In this document: positions 11,347-23,908 of the stretch, one piece after another
Layout: each line of letters opens with the position of its first letter
Position numbering within the stretch: the stretch's first letter is position 1
NCBI GenBank assembly: GCA_017311185.1
Contig: JAESUZ010001069.1
Coordinates: forward strand, 1-64,000
Reading direction: 5' to 3'
Length of the DNA: 64,000 nt
DNA from: Proteles cristata cristata
Taxonomy: Eukaryota > Chordata > Mammalia > Carnivora > Hyaenidae
The notes under the pieces: generated by a model
The model's database searches: none
What the model was told of the DNA's origin: nothing
Seen by the model: only the letters and a program-made list of their open reading frames with translations
Made by a program: the position numbers and the translations under genes

Positions 11347-11564
11347 GGGGCGCCTGGGTGGCTCATTCGGTTGGGCATCCGACTTCAGCTCAGGTCATGA
11401 TCTCAGGGTTTGTGGGTTCAAGCCCCGCGTTGGGCTCTGTGCTGACAGCTCAGAGCCTGGAGCCTGCTTCCGATTTTGTGTTTCTCTTTCTCTCTCTCTG
11501 ACCCTCCCCTGCTCACATTGTCTCTATCTCTGTCTCTCAAAAAGAAATAAAACATTAAAAAAAA
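11347..11564 (+). mobile_element. CAN-SINE, subtype without TGCC
   Basis: Clear head (GGGGCGCCTGGGTGGCTCAT), B-box-like GGGTTCAAGCCCC, GTGCTGACAGCTCAGAGCC, CT tract and CTCAAAAAGAAATAAAACATT tail. The flanking duplication is weak (ATCAT on both sides). Confidence 0.95.
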
Positions 11565-13009
11565 TCATGAAGTCATATTTTACTGTGGGTCTTTTGATTG
11601 AGTATTGCTGACATAATCTGTTAGAGAGTGGAAAAATGAGCTTTTCCTCAGTATTTATTATCACCCATCAAAATCAATTTGAGATGGAAAAATTCATTAT
11701 ATACTTCCAACCTTAATGTAAAGTAGAAGAAATTAAACATTGACTAAATTAAAACAGTCCCATAAAATTCCCTATCATTCTGATTTATTGTACTTCAAGC
11801 ACAACCCATCCTGAACATGCTTAATTCAAGCCTGTACAAATATAGTTCAATGTTCCTATGGAAACTTATGCTCAAATGTGGGCTATTTTCATTAATATTT
11901 ATGATCACAAACCTCAAATGAACACTTAATTAAAAAGTCCATTATAATAACCTCTGCTTAATTTGCTCTCTCACCCCTTGAAAGCAATTTTTTAAAATGT
12001 TAAAAATTCTTTCTAAACGCTAAATCCTCTTCTCTCTCAGACGATCTTTCCAACAGCTTCATAAAGACATCAGAGGCTACAAGATGCAAGTTTCTCAATA
12101 TCACATGACAGAGCCATAAACATCAATACCTTTACCTTGCTCTCCTCTTTGAATCTAGCTGACTCAACAATCTACCTGTCCTCCTAATTACAATCCCTCT
12201 CCCTCTGGTATGGTGTCTATCTACCCTGATCTTCTTAGGAACTTTGACTTTTTAATTATCCATTCCATTTCCCATGTAGTCAGTCTCTTCATAGATAGAT
12301 ACTCAAAATAGATACTCAAAATGCTCAAATCTCTCACATCTTAATAAATTTCTGTATCTACCCCACATTCCTATTTGTTATAAAAACCATGATTTTGTTT
12401 TTGGACAAAAATACCAAATCTCTCTTACTCTTTCTCTTGTTAACAATACTTCTTGTATTAACAAGACCTTCTCTCTTGTTAACAATACTCTGCTTGAACA
12501 TGCTGTGGGAAGGCAATAACCAAATTTCTTCACCAGCTTTCTCCCTGACCATCATGGACCTGGGTACCCAGTGTCATTTTAAAACTCCAAACACTGTCCC
12601 TGTTGCAGAACCATACGTCCACTCTCCAGAATCCCTAAACTACCTTTCTGGGCATGCCAGATGGATTTCAATCATGTATTTGCATGAAATCCCCAGCCAT
12701 ACAGAACATGGGGTCCCTTGTATTCAATGATACAGAGTTTCTGGGATTCTAGATCATTCTCTTCTGAATGTTCATGCATCCAGTACCTCCACCACCCATG
12801 GCCTTCTCATCATATCATGGGAGCCAATATAAGAATTAGGATAAAGTCTTCTGTTCTGAGTCTTCTGTTGACTCAGCCTCTGTGGGCCCAGCACAGAATG
12901 GCTTTCCTCCCTTAACCATAAAGCTTACCACTGACACAACAGATTGAGTCCTACTTAAGGAGTCAACTGCCTGTATCCAGTAACCAAAACCAGAGCTGTT
13001 TCCTTGGCT
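11565..13009. other. Unassigned intergenic DNA
   Basis: No gene seen. A 113-codon frame at 12389-12730 has no recognisable motif. Two small local duplications occur: TCTCTTGTTAACAATACT at 12433 and 12472, and a repeated 'atagatactcaaa' at 12293-12320. The stretch 12030-12300 looks like an old interspersed repeat of a family I cannot name. Confidence 0.45.
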
Positions 13010-13435
13010 CTGATGAAAAAATCTAAAAGGTTTTATGATCTGCAGTCAGTTCCGTACATTGTCCCACCTCCTTTTACAAACTGTCTGGGAATAGTCCTAG
13101 TTTGGGTTGCTGAGACCATGGGGCTGATGATCTGGATCTCATGGGAATCTTCATTTTGCTTTATCTTATGGTGCTACTGTATGCCAGTAGTTGTATATGA
13201 GGGGCAGGATTTGAACTGACTTGAAATTCAAGTCTGTATCAATCTGCTCAACTTCACGGACCATCCACTTAAACATTATACTACTTTCAATATCCTGAAA
13301 TGTTATATTGAAGTTTTCCTGAATTTCTTAATGAAACTATACTACTTTCTGTCTTTTATATTAACCTGAATTCCTCTCTTTTGTTTGATGTGTGCAAGGA
13401 TTTGGGCAACTAATTTACCCTATGTAAATCTTAGT

Positions 13436-13535
13436 CATTCACTAAGTATTTATGTATTATCAATCATATGGCCAGCACTAGGCTAGTCACAGGGATAAAA
13501 AGGTGAACAAAATAGTTAAGATAATTGCCTTTTCA
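13436..13535 (+). repeat. Old L2/MIR-class repeat fragment
   Basis: Words such as 'cactaagtatttatgtattatca', 'ccagcactaggctagtcacagggataaa' and 'ggtgaacaaaatagttaag' follow the widespread mammalian block of the type 'gcactgtgctaggcactggggatac...gtgaacaa'. The same fragment is present in the duplicate at about 50475-50625. Confidence 0.5.
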
Positions 13536-13546
13536 AGATTCCTTTA

Positions 13547-13772
13547 GGGGCGCCTGGGTGGCTTAGTCGGTTAAGGGTCCGACTTTCGCTTAGGTCATGA
13601 TCTCACGGTTCGTGGGTTCGAGCCCTGCGTCGGGCTCTGTGCTGACTGCCAGCTCAGAGCCTGGAGCCTATTTCAGAATCTGTATCTCCCTCTCTCTCTG
13701 ACCCTCCCCTGCTCATGCTGTCTCTCTCTCTCTCTCTCTCTCCTAGAAATAAATAAAAATATACAAAAAAAG
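13547..13772 (+). mobile_element. CAN-SINE, TGCC variant, perfect target duplication
   Basis: A complete SINE with GACTGCCAGCTCAGAG and CCTAGAAATAAATAAA. It is flanked by an exact 11-bp duplication AGATTCCTTTA at 13536-13546 and 13773-13783. The duplicated segment at 50628-50638 has a single AGATTCCTTTA with no SINE, which is the unfilled site. Confidence 0.97.
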
Positions 13773-14149
13773 AGATTCCTTTATAGTAATCACATTACAT
13801 TATAATATAAGTAGTTTCCCATTGTTCATAAAATGAATCTAGCTCTCCTTAATATGGACGACTCAACACTACACATGAACTGGGTGCATAAATCCATGTC
13901 AGTTTTCTTCCCCATTAATGTAGAGTCTCATACAGTGTTTTAGAATGTAGTAGAATCAACACATTTTTACCTAATTAGTGAAATCAAGGTCATACATAAT
14001 CTGACCCCTTCCTACCTCTCCAGTGTATTCAGAACCACTTTTCTGAGTGGGCAATTATTCTAGTCACAAACATTACTGATGATTAAATTAAGGTAAACGC
14101 TCAGATCCGTTGTGTGGGTTTTTTTTTTTTTATCCTTTGCCAAACAAAG

Positions 14150-15575
14150 ATAAAGAAAAGGGTATGAAAGTAAAGATTTCTGTTTAGTTTTTTAAAATCA
14201 TTTCTGTTTCTTTGCTAATATTCTCATTTTGTTTATGCACTATTAATCTAGGTGTGTTTGGTTGTATGTCTATGTGTTCTTCTAGTTCTTCTTTAAAAGG
14301 ATTATTCTGAATACTTTGTCAGATGGTTCATAGTGTGAGATTACTATTTTCTTAGGGTCAGTTAATGGAGCTTTATTAGATTCCTTTGGGATCCTAGTAT
14401 CCTTGCATTGTTATCTGTGCAATGGAGTAAGCAGTGTCCTTTTCATATTCTACAGGTTTGCTTCAGAAGGGTAAGACCTATATCAGTCAGCTTAGCCTGG
14501 GGTATTGGACAGATCAGCTGTTAGCAACAGTAGCCAGGCAAGGCTTACTACCTTGGTTGGATCCACTGGATCCACTATCGAGGCTTCCTGGTTAGGTAGC
14601 CCACACACTATTCTCTTCAACTGGGCAGGGTTATTGGCTGGGCTCCCTGCTTGAGCAAGGCCACAGGATATGTTCAATAATCAAGCAGGCTCATGGGCTA
14701 AGGGAGATAATAGACTAGGCTCCAAGGCTAGACTAGGCCCTTGGTCACTGTTAGGTTATGCAAGCCAGAGGCTATACTCAACACTTTCACAGGTCTGCTG
14801 GCTTTCAGGTGTTTTTTAATCACTTTTTAAATCACCTTATCATTTTATCTTTCTTTTTAAAATCTTTTTAAAAAAATCATTTGACCAAGACAAGACTTCC
14901 TGGGCATGCACAAGGGCTGGAACCTATACACACCAGTGAGTGAGGCTGTAAATTTGCTTTCCTGCCTGAATGGGGTCATAGAATAAATTCCAAGGCTGGT
15001 AATGCCTATTGGTTGAGGACCTAAATTAGGAAGAACTGCCAACTGAGCTCACTGGCCAGATGGAGCCAAGTCATGTGCTCAGCTCTGCAGGTAGGCTGAA
15101 CTGCTGGCTGAGTTCTCTACTCAGGGTCCATTAGAGCAGGAAGGCTGTCCTCCAGCATCTCAGCAATGGTTACCAAAAAACCTGACCCCCTTTTCCATCC
15201 TTGTCTGATGCCCATGGGTTAAGCCATGCCAATTAATCCATGATCCCTATGAGCCAAGACCTGAGTGGGCCTCTCAGAAAGCATCTTGCAATGTTGGTGG
15301 AGCTGGATATCCATACTGGGCTCTCCCTTCTCACTAGACGAACTGGATAGGTCCTCTCAGAGCAGTGTTGTGCTGCCCTGGGAGAGGGGTAAAGGAGGCA
15401 AAGTGGAACCTCTCCTCTTACTTTTCTAATGCAGTCTTTCTGGGTTTCAGTTATCCAGGGGATGCCTCAGGTTACAAGATTAATGGTGTCTTATCTATGA
15501 TAATTTCTAGTTGGTCTTCTTGTGAACAAGATTAAAGTTGAGCAACTTCTGTTGCCATCTTGATGATATAATCTC
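14150..15575 (-). mobile_element. Old L1M 5' region (5'UTR and start of ORF1), minus strand
   Basis: The run from 'ttctttgctaatattctcat' through 'gaatactttgtcagatggttcatag', 'cttagggtcagttaatggagctttatt' and 'cagaagggtaagacctatatcagtcagc' has the word order I associate with the ORF1-5'UTR junction of old mammalian L1 (L1M group) in reverse. The following kilobase, which is richer in G and C, fits a 5'UTR and ends near 'gccatcttgatgatata'. It is absent from duplicate copy B. Confidence 0.6.
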
Positions 15576-15589
15576 CCTTTCTGTTTTTT

Positions 15590-16320
15590 TTTTATAAGTG
15601 TTATTAGGGCTTTATCGATTTGATTAAGATTTCTTAATTTCCTTTATTTCTGTTTTTTATTTTATTGATCCAGCTTTTATTTTTTATATTTTTAAATTTT
15701 TAAAAGTTTATTTATTGATTTTGAGAGAGTGTGTGTACACACATGTGCATGTGAGTGGAGGAGGGGCAGAGAGAGAGAGAGAGGGAGAGAGAGAATCCCA
15801 AGCAGGCTCCACACTGTCAGTGCAGAGACTGATGGGGTGCTGGATCCCAGGAACCACAAAATCATGACCCAGACAGAAATCAAGAGTCGAATGTTCAACT
15901 GACTGAGCCACCTAGGCACCCTGATCCCATTTTAATCTTAACTAATTCCTCAATCTTTTCACCTTAAGCTTAATTTATTTTCCTTTTACTAAATTCTTGT
16001 CAACTTGGATAATTGACACTACATCTTTATTTTCTAATATAAGCATTTAAAAGTATAATTTTCTTCTATATTCTCTTCACTTACATTCCCATAACTTTTA
16101 CTATATGTCACTATCAGTTAGTTTGGAATGTTTTCTAACATTCTCTATAATTTCTTATTTGACCCATGAATTATTTAGATGTATGTTATTTAATTTACAA
16201 ATGTTTGGAGCTTTTCATGATATCTTATTGTTATTGTTTTCTAATACAATTATGTGTTGGTAAGAGAATTACTCTGTAAATTTTTTATTCTTTCAAAATT
16301 CATTCAGACATAATTTATGT
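15590..16320 (-). mobile_element. Old L1M ORF2 fragment, minus strand, split by a SINE
   Basis: Sequence such as 'gtgttattagggctttatcgatttgatt' and 'tcttatttgacccatgaattatttagatg ... tgtttggagcttttcatgatatcttattgttattg' matches the reverse of an ORF2 segment of old L1s. A minus-strand SINE lies inside it at 15680-15920. The same L1M piece occurs in duplicate copy B at 56105-56346 and 62797-63085, so it was there before the duplication. Confidence 0.7.
15680..15920 (-). mobile_element. CAN-SINE, minus strand, older
   Basis: A T-rich start, AGTTTATTTATTGATTTTGAGAGAG, a GT/GA-rich tract, then the complement of the head (CTGACTGAGCCACCTAGGCACC). Imperfect duplications (TGATCCAGCTTTTA near 15666 and TGATCCCATTTTA near 15922) flank it. 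Copy B of the segmental duplication lacks it. Confidence 0.9.
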
Positions 16321-17480
16321 CCCAGTACCAAGAAAGTGTCCTCCACCTCTTCACATTCTCCATCCCCTATGTAACATGTTCAACCTCACTCAAAGAACAT
16401 GAAAGGAGTCATCTGCTGCCTATCGGGAAAGAATCTTATTTCCTCCACTCCACTTCCAGAGGAAGGCTTTTCTTTCTCTCATCCCATAGGGGAAGTAATG
16501 GAGTGAAACTTCTGCCCTATCTTCCCCCCTCTCCTCTCCCTTGTTTTCTTTTCCATATGGAAGAAGGATCACTATACAACTGGAGAGAAATTGTTGGGAG
16601 TAGTGGGTAGAGTTCACACACATCAAACGTAGGAAATATGTTCCATCTGTTTCACTGTCAGCCTGGAGAATCTGTAAGAACAATAGTGGACTTTCTTTTG
16701 TTTTGTATCCAAGTATGATATATACACCTGGATAGAGCCTATGATCTCTTTCATGGACAGAATTCTGAAAGCAACCAGTCTTTTTGTATTTTACACCATG
16801 CTATGGCTTCATCCATTTATGGAGAGTCTACAATCTTCCTTGCAAATTACTGGGTATTTGTATTAGAACCAAATTTTCAAAGAAAATTTCACCATATCTG
16901 GGCATAGGGAGGGAGTGTTTGGGGTTTTAAGACCTAAAATTAAGGGAATGAAATTGATGGCCTCCTTTTTGTACTCAGATCCCACATCCATTTTCCAATC
17001 ATGACTTACCAGAGAGCCAAGCATATGAAATTTATTAGGTCGTAAGTATTCCACTTTAATCCCTCTTTAATTCCTTGTGGGCATTCTCTACTGCTAGGAG
17101 TGCAGAGGGGATAAACAGTGAGAAATCTGCATTTTCCATCTCCAACAGCACTCCTGAGCTTCCTACTCTCAGGGAGGCACTCTGTTTCTCTCAGGTGAGG
17201 AGCAGCTAATTTTTGGATGGAAAATCTGTCCCACTAGCCCTAAACAGAAAATCACACTAAAAATTAATAAAAGGAAAAAGACAGCACTCACTGTATCAAG
17301 TTTGCGCATTAGTTGAATCTAGCATCACAAATAATTATTGAGGATGTTTATTATGCTGAGGAGTAAGTCAAACACTTAGAGTTGAGAAGTAAATGAAACA
17401 TATAAGACTCCTGCCTTCATGGAGTCTAGTCCAACATGGGATATATACAACAAAAGTAGTATCACAAAATTACACTATAA
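16320..17480. other. Unique intergenic DNA, right part of duplication copy A
   Basis: No gene. Most of it has a counterpart at 63130-64000. Short open frames (16317-16610 plus, 16420-16683 minus) are not conserved between the two copies, so coding is unlikely. About 17330-17440 resembles an old L2/MIR-class repeat ('ctcctgccttcatggagtct'). Confidence 0.55.
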
Positions 17481-17539
17481 TTGTAATAGTTCTGATTCAA
17501 GATAGTGGACTGACAACATTATTTACTCGCCCCCTCCAA

Positions 17540-17873
17540 GTCACTGTAATTTTTTTTACATCATCAGAGGTTATTTATTTTATAACTGGAAGTTTGTACC
17601 ATTGACCAACTTCACCCATTTCCCCTACCCACTCCCAAATCCTACCTGTAGAAACCACCAGTTTGTTCTTCGTTTCCATGAGTTTTGTTTTTTTTAAGAT
17701 TTTACATACAGTATGTGTCTTTCTCTGATGTATTTCACTTAGCATATGCCCTCAAGTTCCATCCATGTTGTTGGAAATGATTGATTTCCTTCTTTTTTAT
17801 GGCTGAATAATTCTCTATTTTATGTGTATATATACCATTTTTCTTATTCATTCACAATATATACATATACCAC

Positions 17874-17938
<65 letters not shown>

Positions 17939-19082
17939 GTGTGTGTGTGTGTGTGTTTATACTACAATATATATACAATAATATTCCATACCACACACAA
18001 ACACACACACACACACCACTATATATCTCACATTTTTGTTATTTATTAATCTGTTGAGGAACATTTAGGCCATTTCCATGTCTTGGCTATTGCAAATTAT
18101 GCTACATATTTAACCTAAGGATGCAGATATCTCTTTGAGATAGTGATTTCATTTCCTTTGAATATATACCTAGAAGTGGGATTGCTGAATAAAATGACAG
18201 TTCTACTTTTATTGTTTCTAGGAACCTCCATGGTGTTTTCCACAGTAGCTGCACCAATTTACATTCCCACTAATAGTCCACAAAAGTTTCTTTTCTCCAC
18301 ATCCTGGCCAACACTTGTTATCTCTTGTCTTCATGATGATAGCCATTTTAGTAGATAAGAGATTATACCTCATTGTGGTTTTGATTTGCATTTCCTTGAT
18401 GGTCAGCACCTTTTCATGTACCTGTTGGACATCTGTACATCTTTTTTGGGAAAGTGTTTATTCAGCTCCTCTGCCCACCTTTAATTGGAATGTTTGGTTT
18501 TTTGCCCTAAGTCACATAAGATCTTCATATAAATTTGGGTATTAACCCATTATCAGATATATGATTTGCAAATATTTTCTACAGTTCCATAGACTACCCT
18601 TTCATTTTGTTGATGGATTCCTTGCTATCCAGAAGCTTTTTAGCCTGATGTTCTACCACTTGTTTATTTTGGCCTTGGGCGCATTTTCTTATGGTGTCAA
18701 ATCCAAAAATTTATTATGAAGACTGATGTCAAAAAGTTTACCCCATATGTCTCCTTCTAGGAGTTTTATGATTTCAAGTCTTACATTCAAATCTGAATGG
18801 TATTTTATCCATTTTGAGTTAATTATTGTATATGGTGTAAGATAGGAATCCAGTTTCATTCTTCTGCATGTGGATGTTCAGTTCTCCCAACATTGTATAT
18901 TGAAGAGATTATCCTTCTACCATTGCATATTTGTGGCTGATTTATTATAATTAAATTCTACATGCATGCATGAGTTTATTTCTAGGAACTCTGATCTGTT
19001 CCACTGATCTATGTGTCATTTTTTATACCAATACCATACTGTTTTGATTATTATAGCTCTGCAATGGAGTTTGAAATCTAAT
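17540..19082 (-). mobile_element. Old L1M 3' end (ORF2 end and 3'UTR), minus strand
   Basis: The 3'UTR-like block 'ggttatttattttataactggaagtttgtacc' at 17567 is followed by the reversed ORF2 C-terminal region ('cctcaagttccatccatgttgttgg', 'gggattgctgaataaaatgacagttc', 'aacctccatggtgttttccacagtagctgcacc', 'ccactgatctatgtgtcatt'). It stops near 19082, where homology ends. A TA/GT microsatellite with a local duplication interrupts it at 17870-18020. Confidence 0.88.
17870..18020. repeat. (TA)n-(GT)n-(CA)n compound microsatellite
   Basis: Alternating TA runs from 17873 to 17937, then GT to about 17956, then a short spacer and a CA run at 18001-18017. The L1 words on the two sides ('accatttttcttattcattca' and 'cacatttttgttatttattaatc') are copies of each other, so the expansion came with a local duplication. 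Confidence 0.93.
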
Positions 19083-20228
19083 GATTAAAGAGATACAAAA
19101 ATTAGAATAATTCAATAAAATTACTAGATTTAAGGAAATTGTTCTAGGATTGGATCATACACTTTCAAATATTTCTGGAATTTATAAGTCAGATTACATT
19201 GCCTTTATAGAAAAATGAGAATGAAGAAATCTGCAAGCCAATGTAGGTATGCATATGTGGAGAATAGACTTATAAGTTAGGAGAAGAAATGGGAGAGGTT
19301 ACAGTTTGTTCTAATTAAGAGATTCAGGAAATAACCCAAGCTTAGAATCAACAGAACTGATAACATCAATTCCTTTAGTGAATTGATTAGGGAATTGTTC
19401 TTGTATTGCCAAGGCGGCTGGATCAGTACAGTCTTTTCTGCACAATATGTGACAAGAAAGCTAAATCCAAAGAGCCAGTGCTAACATTAAGCTGAATGGT
19501 TATGAGTCTAAACATTTAAATATTTTTATAATATTGATAAATGTCTGGCACAAGTGAGCAAGGAAATCAGGGAAGGCAAAAATAAATGCTGTTAGGGATA
19601 AAATAGGGGATATACAATAGCCACATTAGAAAATAAAACAATAAGAAAATGATATGAACATTTTTTGATGGTAAATTTCAATGAGAGTAAAATAAAATAT
19701 ATTTAGACCAAAAAAGGTTTGAAAACCTTTTCAAAAGGAAATTCTAAAAGACATCCTTCAAGCAAAATACATATACCATTAAGATGACGCGAGATGTAAA
19801 ACGTCTACATTTTAGGATATGGGTTAGTCAGAAGCAAAAAGATTCTACAAAATATCGTGGGGTTTAACCCAAATACAAGTTTCTGTCTCAAGTTTAAGTC
19901 AGGGTTGGTGGCCTAGGCAGCATCAGGAACACAGACTCTTCTACAGTGTTGCTCTGCCATCTTCAGCACGTTTCCATCTTGTGATCCAAGCTCTTCAGAT
20001 CCCACCATCTACTCACATCCCAAGCATCCATGGGAGGAAAGAACATAAACTGCTACCTTGAATAAACTTCCTAAGCGAAGTACCTCTAGAGCCAACATAG
20101 TTGTTTTCCAGTGGATGGGATACAACACTCAGAACAAGCCTCAGAACAACTTACCAGAGCTCAAGTCCTGGGTCTACAACCAACGTGATGAGAATGTGTA
20201 ATTGTTCCTACAATAAGAAGTCATTCAA
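19083..20228. other. Unassigned intergenic DNA
   Basis: AT-rich and without a gene. The part 19930-20045 ('gctctgccatcttcagcacgtttccatcttgtgatccaag') looks like a dispersed mammalian repeat whose family I cannot name with confidence. Confidence 0.45.
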
Positions 20229-22735
20229 ATATGGATGCAAAAATTCTCAGCAAGATACTAGCAAATCAAATTCAACGGCATATAAAAAGAATTATTCACC
20301 ATGATCAAGTTGGATTCATTCTTGGGTTGCAGGTCTCGTTCAATATTCACAAATCAATCAATGTGATACATCACATCAACAGAAGAAAAGAACCATATGA
20401 TCCTGTCAATAGATGCAGAAAAAGCATTTGACAAAATACGGCATCCTTTCTTAATAAAAATCCTTGAGAAAGTCAGGATAGAAGAAGGAACATACTTAAA
20501 CATCATAAAAGCCATTTATGAAAAGCCCACAGCTAATATCATCCTCAAAGGGGAAAAACTGAGAGCTTTCCTCCTGAGATCAGGAACATGACAGGGATGT
20601 CCACTCTCACCACTGTTGTTTAACATAGTGTTGGAGGTCTTAGCAACAACAATCACACACACACAATACACACACACACACACAAAACACGAAATAAAAG
20701 GCATCAGAATTGGCAAAGATGAAGTCAAACTTTCACTTTCATAGATGACATGATACTTTCCATGATACTATGGAAAACCCACAGACTCCACCAAAAGTCT
20801 GCTAAAACTGATACATGAATTCAGCAAAGTCTCAGGGTACAAACTCAATGTGCAGAGTTTGCCATTGCAAATTGGTTGCATTTTTATATACCAATAATGA
20901 AGCAACAGAAAGAGAAATCAAGAAACTGATCCCATTCACAACTGCACCAAGAACCATAAAATACCTAGAAATAACCTAACCAAATATATAAAGATCTGTA
21001 TGCTGAAAACTATGGAAAACTTATGAAGGAAGTTGAAGAGGCACAAAGAAATGGAAAAACATTCCATGCTCATGGATTGAAAGAATAAATGCTGTTAATC
21101 TGTCAATACTACTACCCAAAGCAATCTACACATTCAATGCAATCTCAATCAAAATTGCACCAGCATTCTTCTCAAAGCTAGAACAATCCTAAAATTTGTA
21201 CGGAACCGCAAAAGACCCTGAATAGCCAAAGCAATATTGAAGAAGAAGACCAAACGAGAGACATCACAATCCCAGACTTTAGCCTCTACTACAAAGCTGT
21301 AATCATCAAGACAGTATGGTATCGACATAAAAACAGATACATATCATAAACCAATGGAATAGAATAGGGAATCCAGAATTGAACCCACAAATGTATGGCC
21401 AGCTAATCTTTGACAAAGCGGGAAAGAGTATCCAATGGAAAAAAGACAGCCTCTTTAACAGATGGTGCTGGAAGAACTGGGCAACAACATGCGAAAGAAC
21501 GAAACTAGACCACTTTCTTACACCATATACAAAAATAAACTCAAAATGGATGAAGGACCTTAATGTGAAACAGAAAACCATCAAAACCCTAGAGGAGAAA
21601 GCAGGAAACAACCTCCTTGACCTCTACTGCAGCAATTTCTTACTTGACACATCTCCAGAGGCAATGGAATAAAACGCAAAAACGAACTACTGGGACCTTA
21701 TCAAGATAAAAAGCTTCTGCACTGAAAAGGAAACAATCAACAATACTAAAAGACAACCGATGGGATGGAAAAAGACAATTGTAAATGACATATTGGATAA
21801 AGGGCTAGTATCCAAAATCTATAAGGAACTCACCAAACTCCAGACCCGTAAAACAAATCATCCAGTGACGAAATGAGCAGAAGATGTGAATAGACATTTT
21901 TCCAAAGAAGATATCCAGATGTCCAACAGACACATGAAACAATGCTCAGTGTCACTCATCATCAGAAAAATACAAACCAAAACCACACTGAGATACCACC
22001 TCATGCCGGCCAGAGTGGCTAAAATGAACAGATCAGGAGACTATTTATGCTGGTGAGTATGTTGAGAAACAGGCATTGTCTTACACTATTGGTAGGAATG
22101 CAAACTGGTGCAGCCCCTCTGGAAAACGATGTAGAAGTTCCTCAAAAAGTTAAAATAGAACTACCCTATGACCCAGCAAGAGAGAGCACTGCTAGGAATT
22201 TATACATGGGATATAGAGGTGTTGATGCATAGGGGCATGTGTACCCCAATATTTATAGCAGCACTTTCAACAATAGCCAAATTATGGAAAGAGCCTAAAT
22301 GTCCATCAACTGATGAATGGATCAAGAAAATGTGGTTTATATATACAATGGAATACTACATGGCAATGAGAAAGAATGATATCTGGCCATTTACAGCAAC
22401 ATGGATGGAATTGGTGGGTATTATGCTAAATGAAATAAGTCAGTCAGAGAAAGACAGATACCATATGTTTTCACTCATAGGTGGATCTTGAAACTTAACA
22501 GAAGACCATGGAGGAAGAAAGGAGGGGGAAAAAGTTACAGAGAGGGATGGAGGCAAACCATAAGAGACTCTCAATAATGAGAACAAACTGAGGGTTGATG
22601 GGGGGTGAGTGAGAGGGGAAAGTGGGTGATGGGCATGGAGGAGGGCACTTGTTGGGATGAGCACTGTGTGTTGTATGGAAACCAATTTGACAATAAATTA
22701 TATTTTAAAAAAATAAATGGGAATAATGATTTAAA
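20229..22735 (+). mobile_element. 5'-truncated LINE-1 (second half of ORF2 and 3'UTR)
   Basis: Homology starts within the reverse transcriptase region ([20 protein letters not shown] at 20231) and runs to a 3'UTR and A-rich end at about 22690-22735. Later ORF2 segments can be followed (KINSKWMKDLNVKQKTIKTL near 21533, the C-terminal MEYYMAMRKNDIWPFTATWM near 22347). The frame is broken many times, and a CA tract at 20655-20685 interrupts it. It belongs to the same L1 family as the copies at 34.9-37.7 and 56.3-62.8 kb. 5' truncation is the usual outcome of target-primed reverse transcription. Only a weak flank match (TAAGAAG at both ends) hints at a target duplication. Confidence 0.93.
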
Positions 22736-23908
22736 AAAAAGTAAGAAGAACTCCTACAACTCCTCCCTAATTCACCCATGTGTGCCCACCAAACTGAAGA
22801 GTTCGTACTCAGTCTCTCTACCTGAAAACTATTTATTAGGAGTGAAATTTACCAAGAAAGGGGAAATTGGAACACAATTTCATCCATTGTCCACTTTTGA
22901 CCACTATGGAGTTCATTGACACCAGAGCATCCTACCTCAAGGCAGCAGTGACTTCCTCCACGAATGGACAAAATGTGCTACTTTTTAGGAACACAAAAAG
23001 AGTTAAGACAGATTTTAGGGCAACATCCAACAAACAGGATGCAATACATCAGTTGTGATAATCCTCTTGTAAGCTTTACCCTGTTACTGTTACTAGAAAG
23101 GTAGGAGTGAGGGTCTAATTGACATCATTCCATATCCACATCTCAGAAAGAGAAATTTCTTCTTTCAAGGGCCAAAACTATTTCTATTACATATTAATAA
23201 AACTATGTTTACCACAATCAGACTCTAGCACATTTTGTAGTTATTACATAATAATAGTAACATATGGATGTTTAGTTTCGTTAAACTAAGAGTTACAAAA
23301 CATACATACATTGAATACTGGTATTATTCCTTCTTTATCCTAATAAAAATATGAATAAATTAAAAATACAGACCTTTTAAAAAAGAAATCAACTCTACAA
23401 TACACATTTCTTCCTTGAAAATGGTGTTTGTATCATATTTTTCTAAGAACCCATTACCACTTAATTTAAATATGTGAATAATAGTCACATTGTAATAAAA
23501 TGCTGTTTTCTGATATACTGGTGGTATCAAATGCTTACAGAGAGACTCTGTTGCAACATGGAAGCTGAGTGACCTAGAGCTCATAGCACTAACACTGAGG
23601 GAGTGAAGACACTCAAACTAAAACAGAGCAGAGTCTGGATTTCACATTCCCTTACTAGATGATGTCCACAATCTGGGTGAAGCCAGAAAAAATGGCATGT
23701 CCAAGGGTATGTATTTTCTCCAGTTCTCAACTACTCTTGGTAGGGAAATAGAGGAGCCAGGTGCCCAGCGATATTCTTTGCCATGAGATAGCAGGACTGG
23801 AAGGACACCTCACTGGGCAGTGGTCTCTATCAATACAGCCTAGATCAGTCCTGAACTTCTGGCAGTACTTTTTGACAGGAGCCTCAAAAAAGAATAACTC
23901 GGATGTGT
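22736..23908. other. 3' flank of the OR52L1 gene, nothing recognised
   Basis: No gene or repeat recognised. As the gene reads on the minus strand, its 3'UTR must lie here, but I cannot point to a convincing polyadenylation signal. Confidence 0.45.

Larger units (their letters stand above)
13010..17150 (+). repeat. Segmental duplication, copy A
   Basis: Sequence blocks here recur in the same order and orientation at about 50040-64000. Examples: 13085-13435 with 50115-50485, 13776-14090 with 50625-50935, 16330-16690 with 63145-63690 and 16750-16980 with 63790-63995. By eye roughly three quarters or more of aligned bases agree within these blocks. Different transposons have inserted in each copy, and the middle (about 14100-15580) is not shared. 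Copy B continues past the right window edge. Confidence 0.85.
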
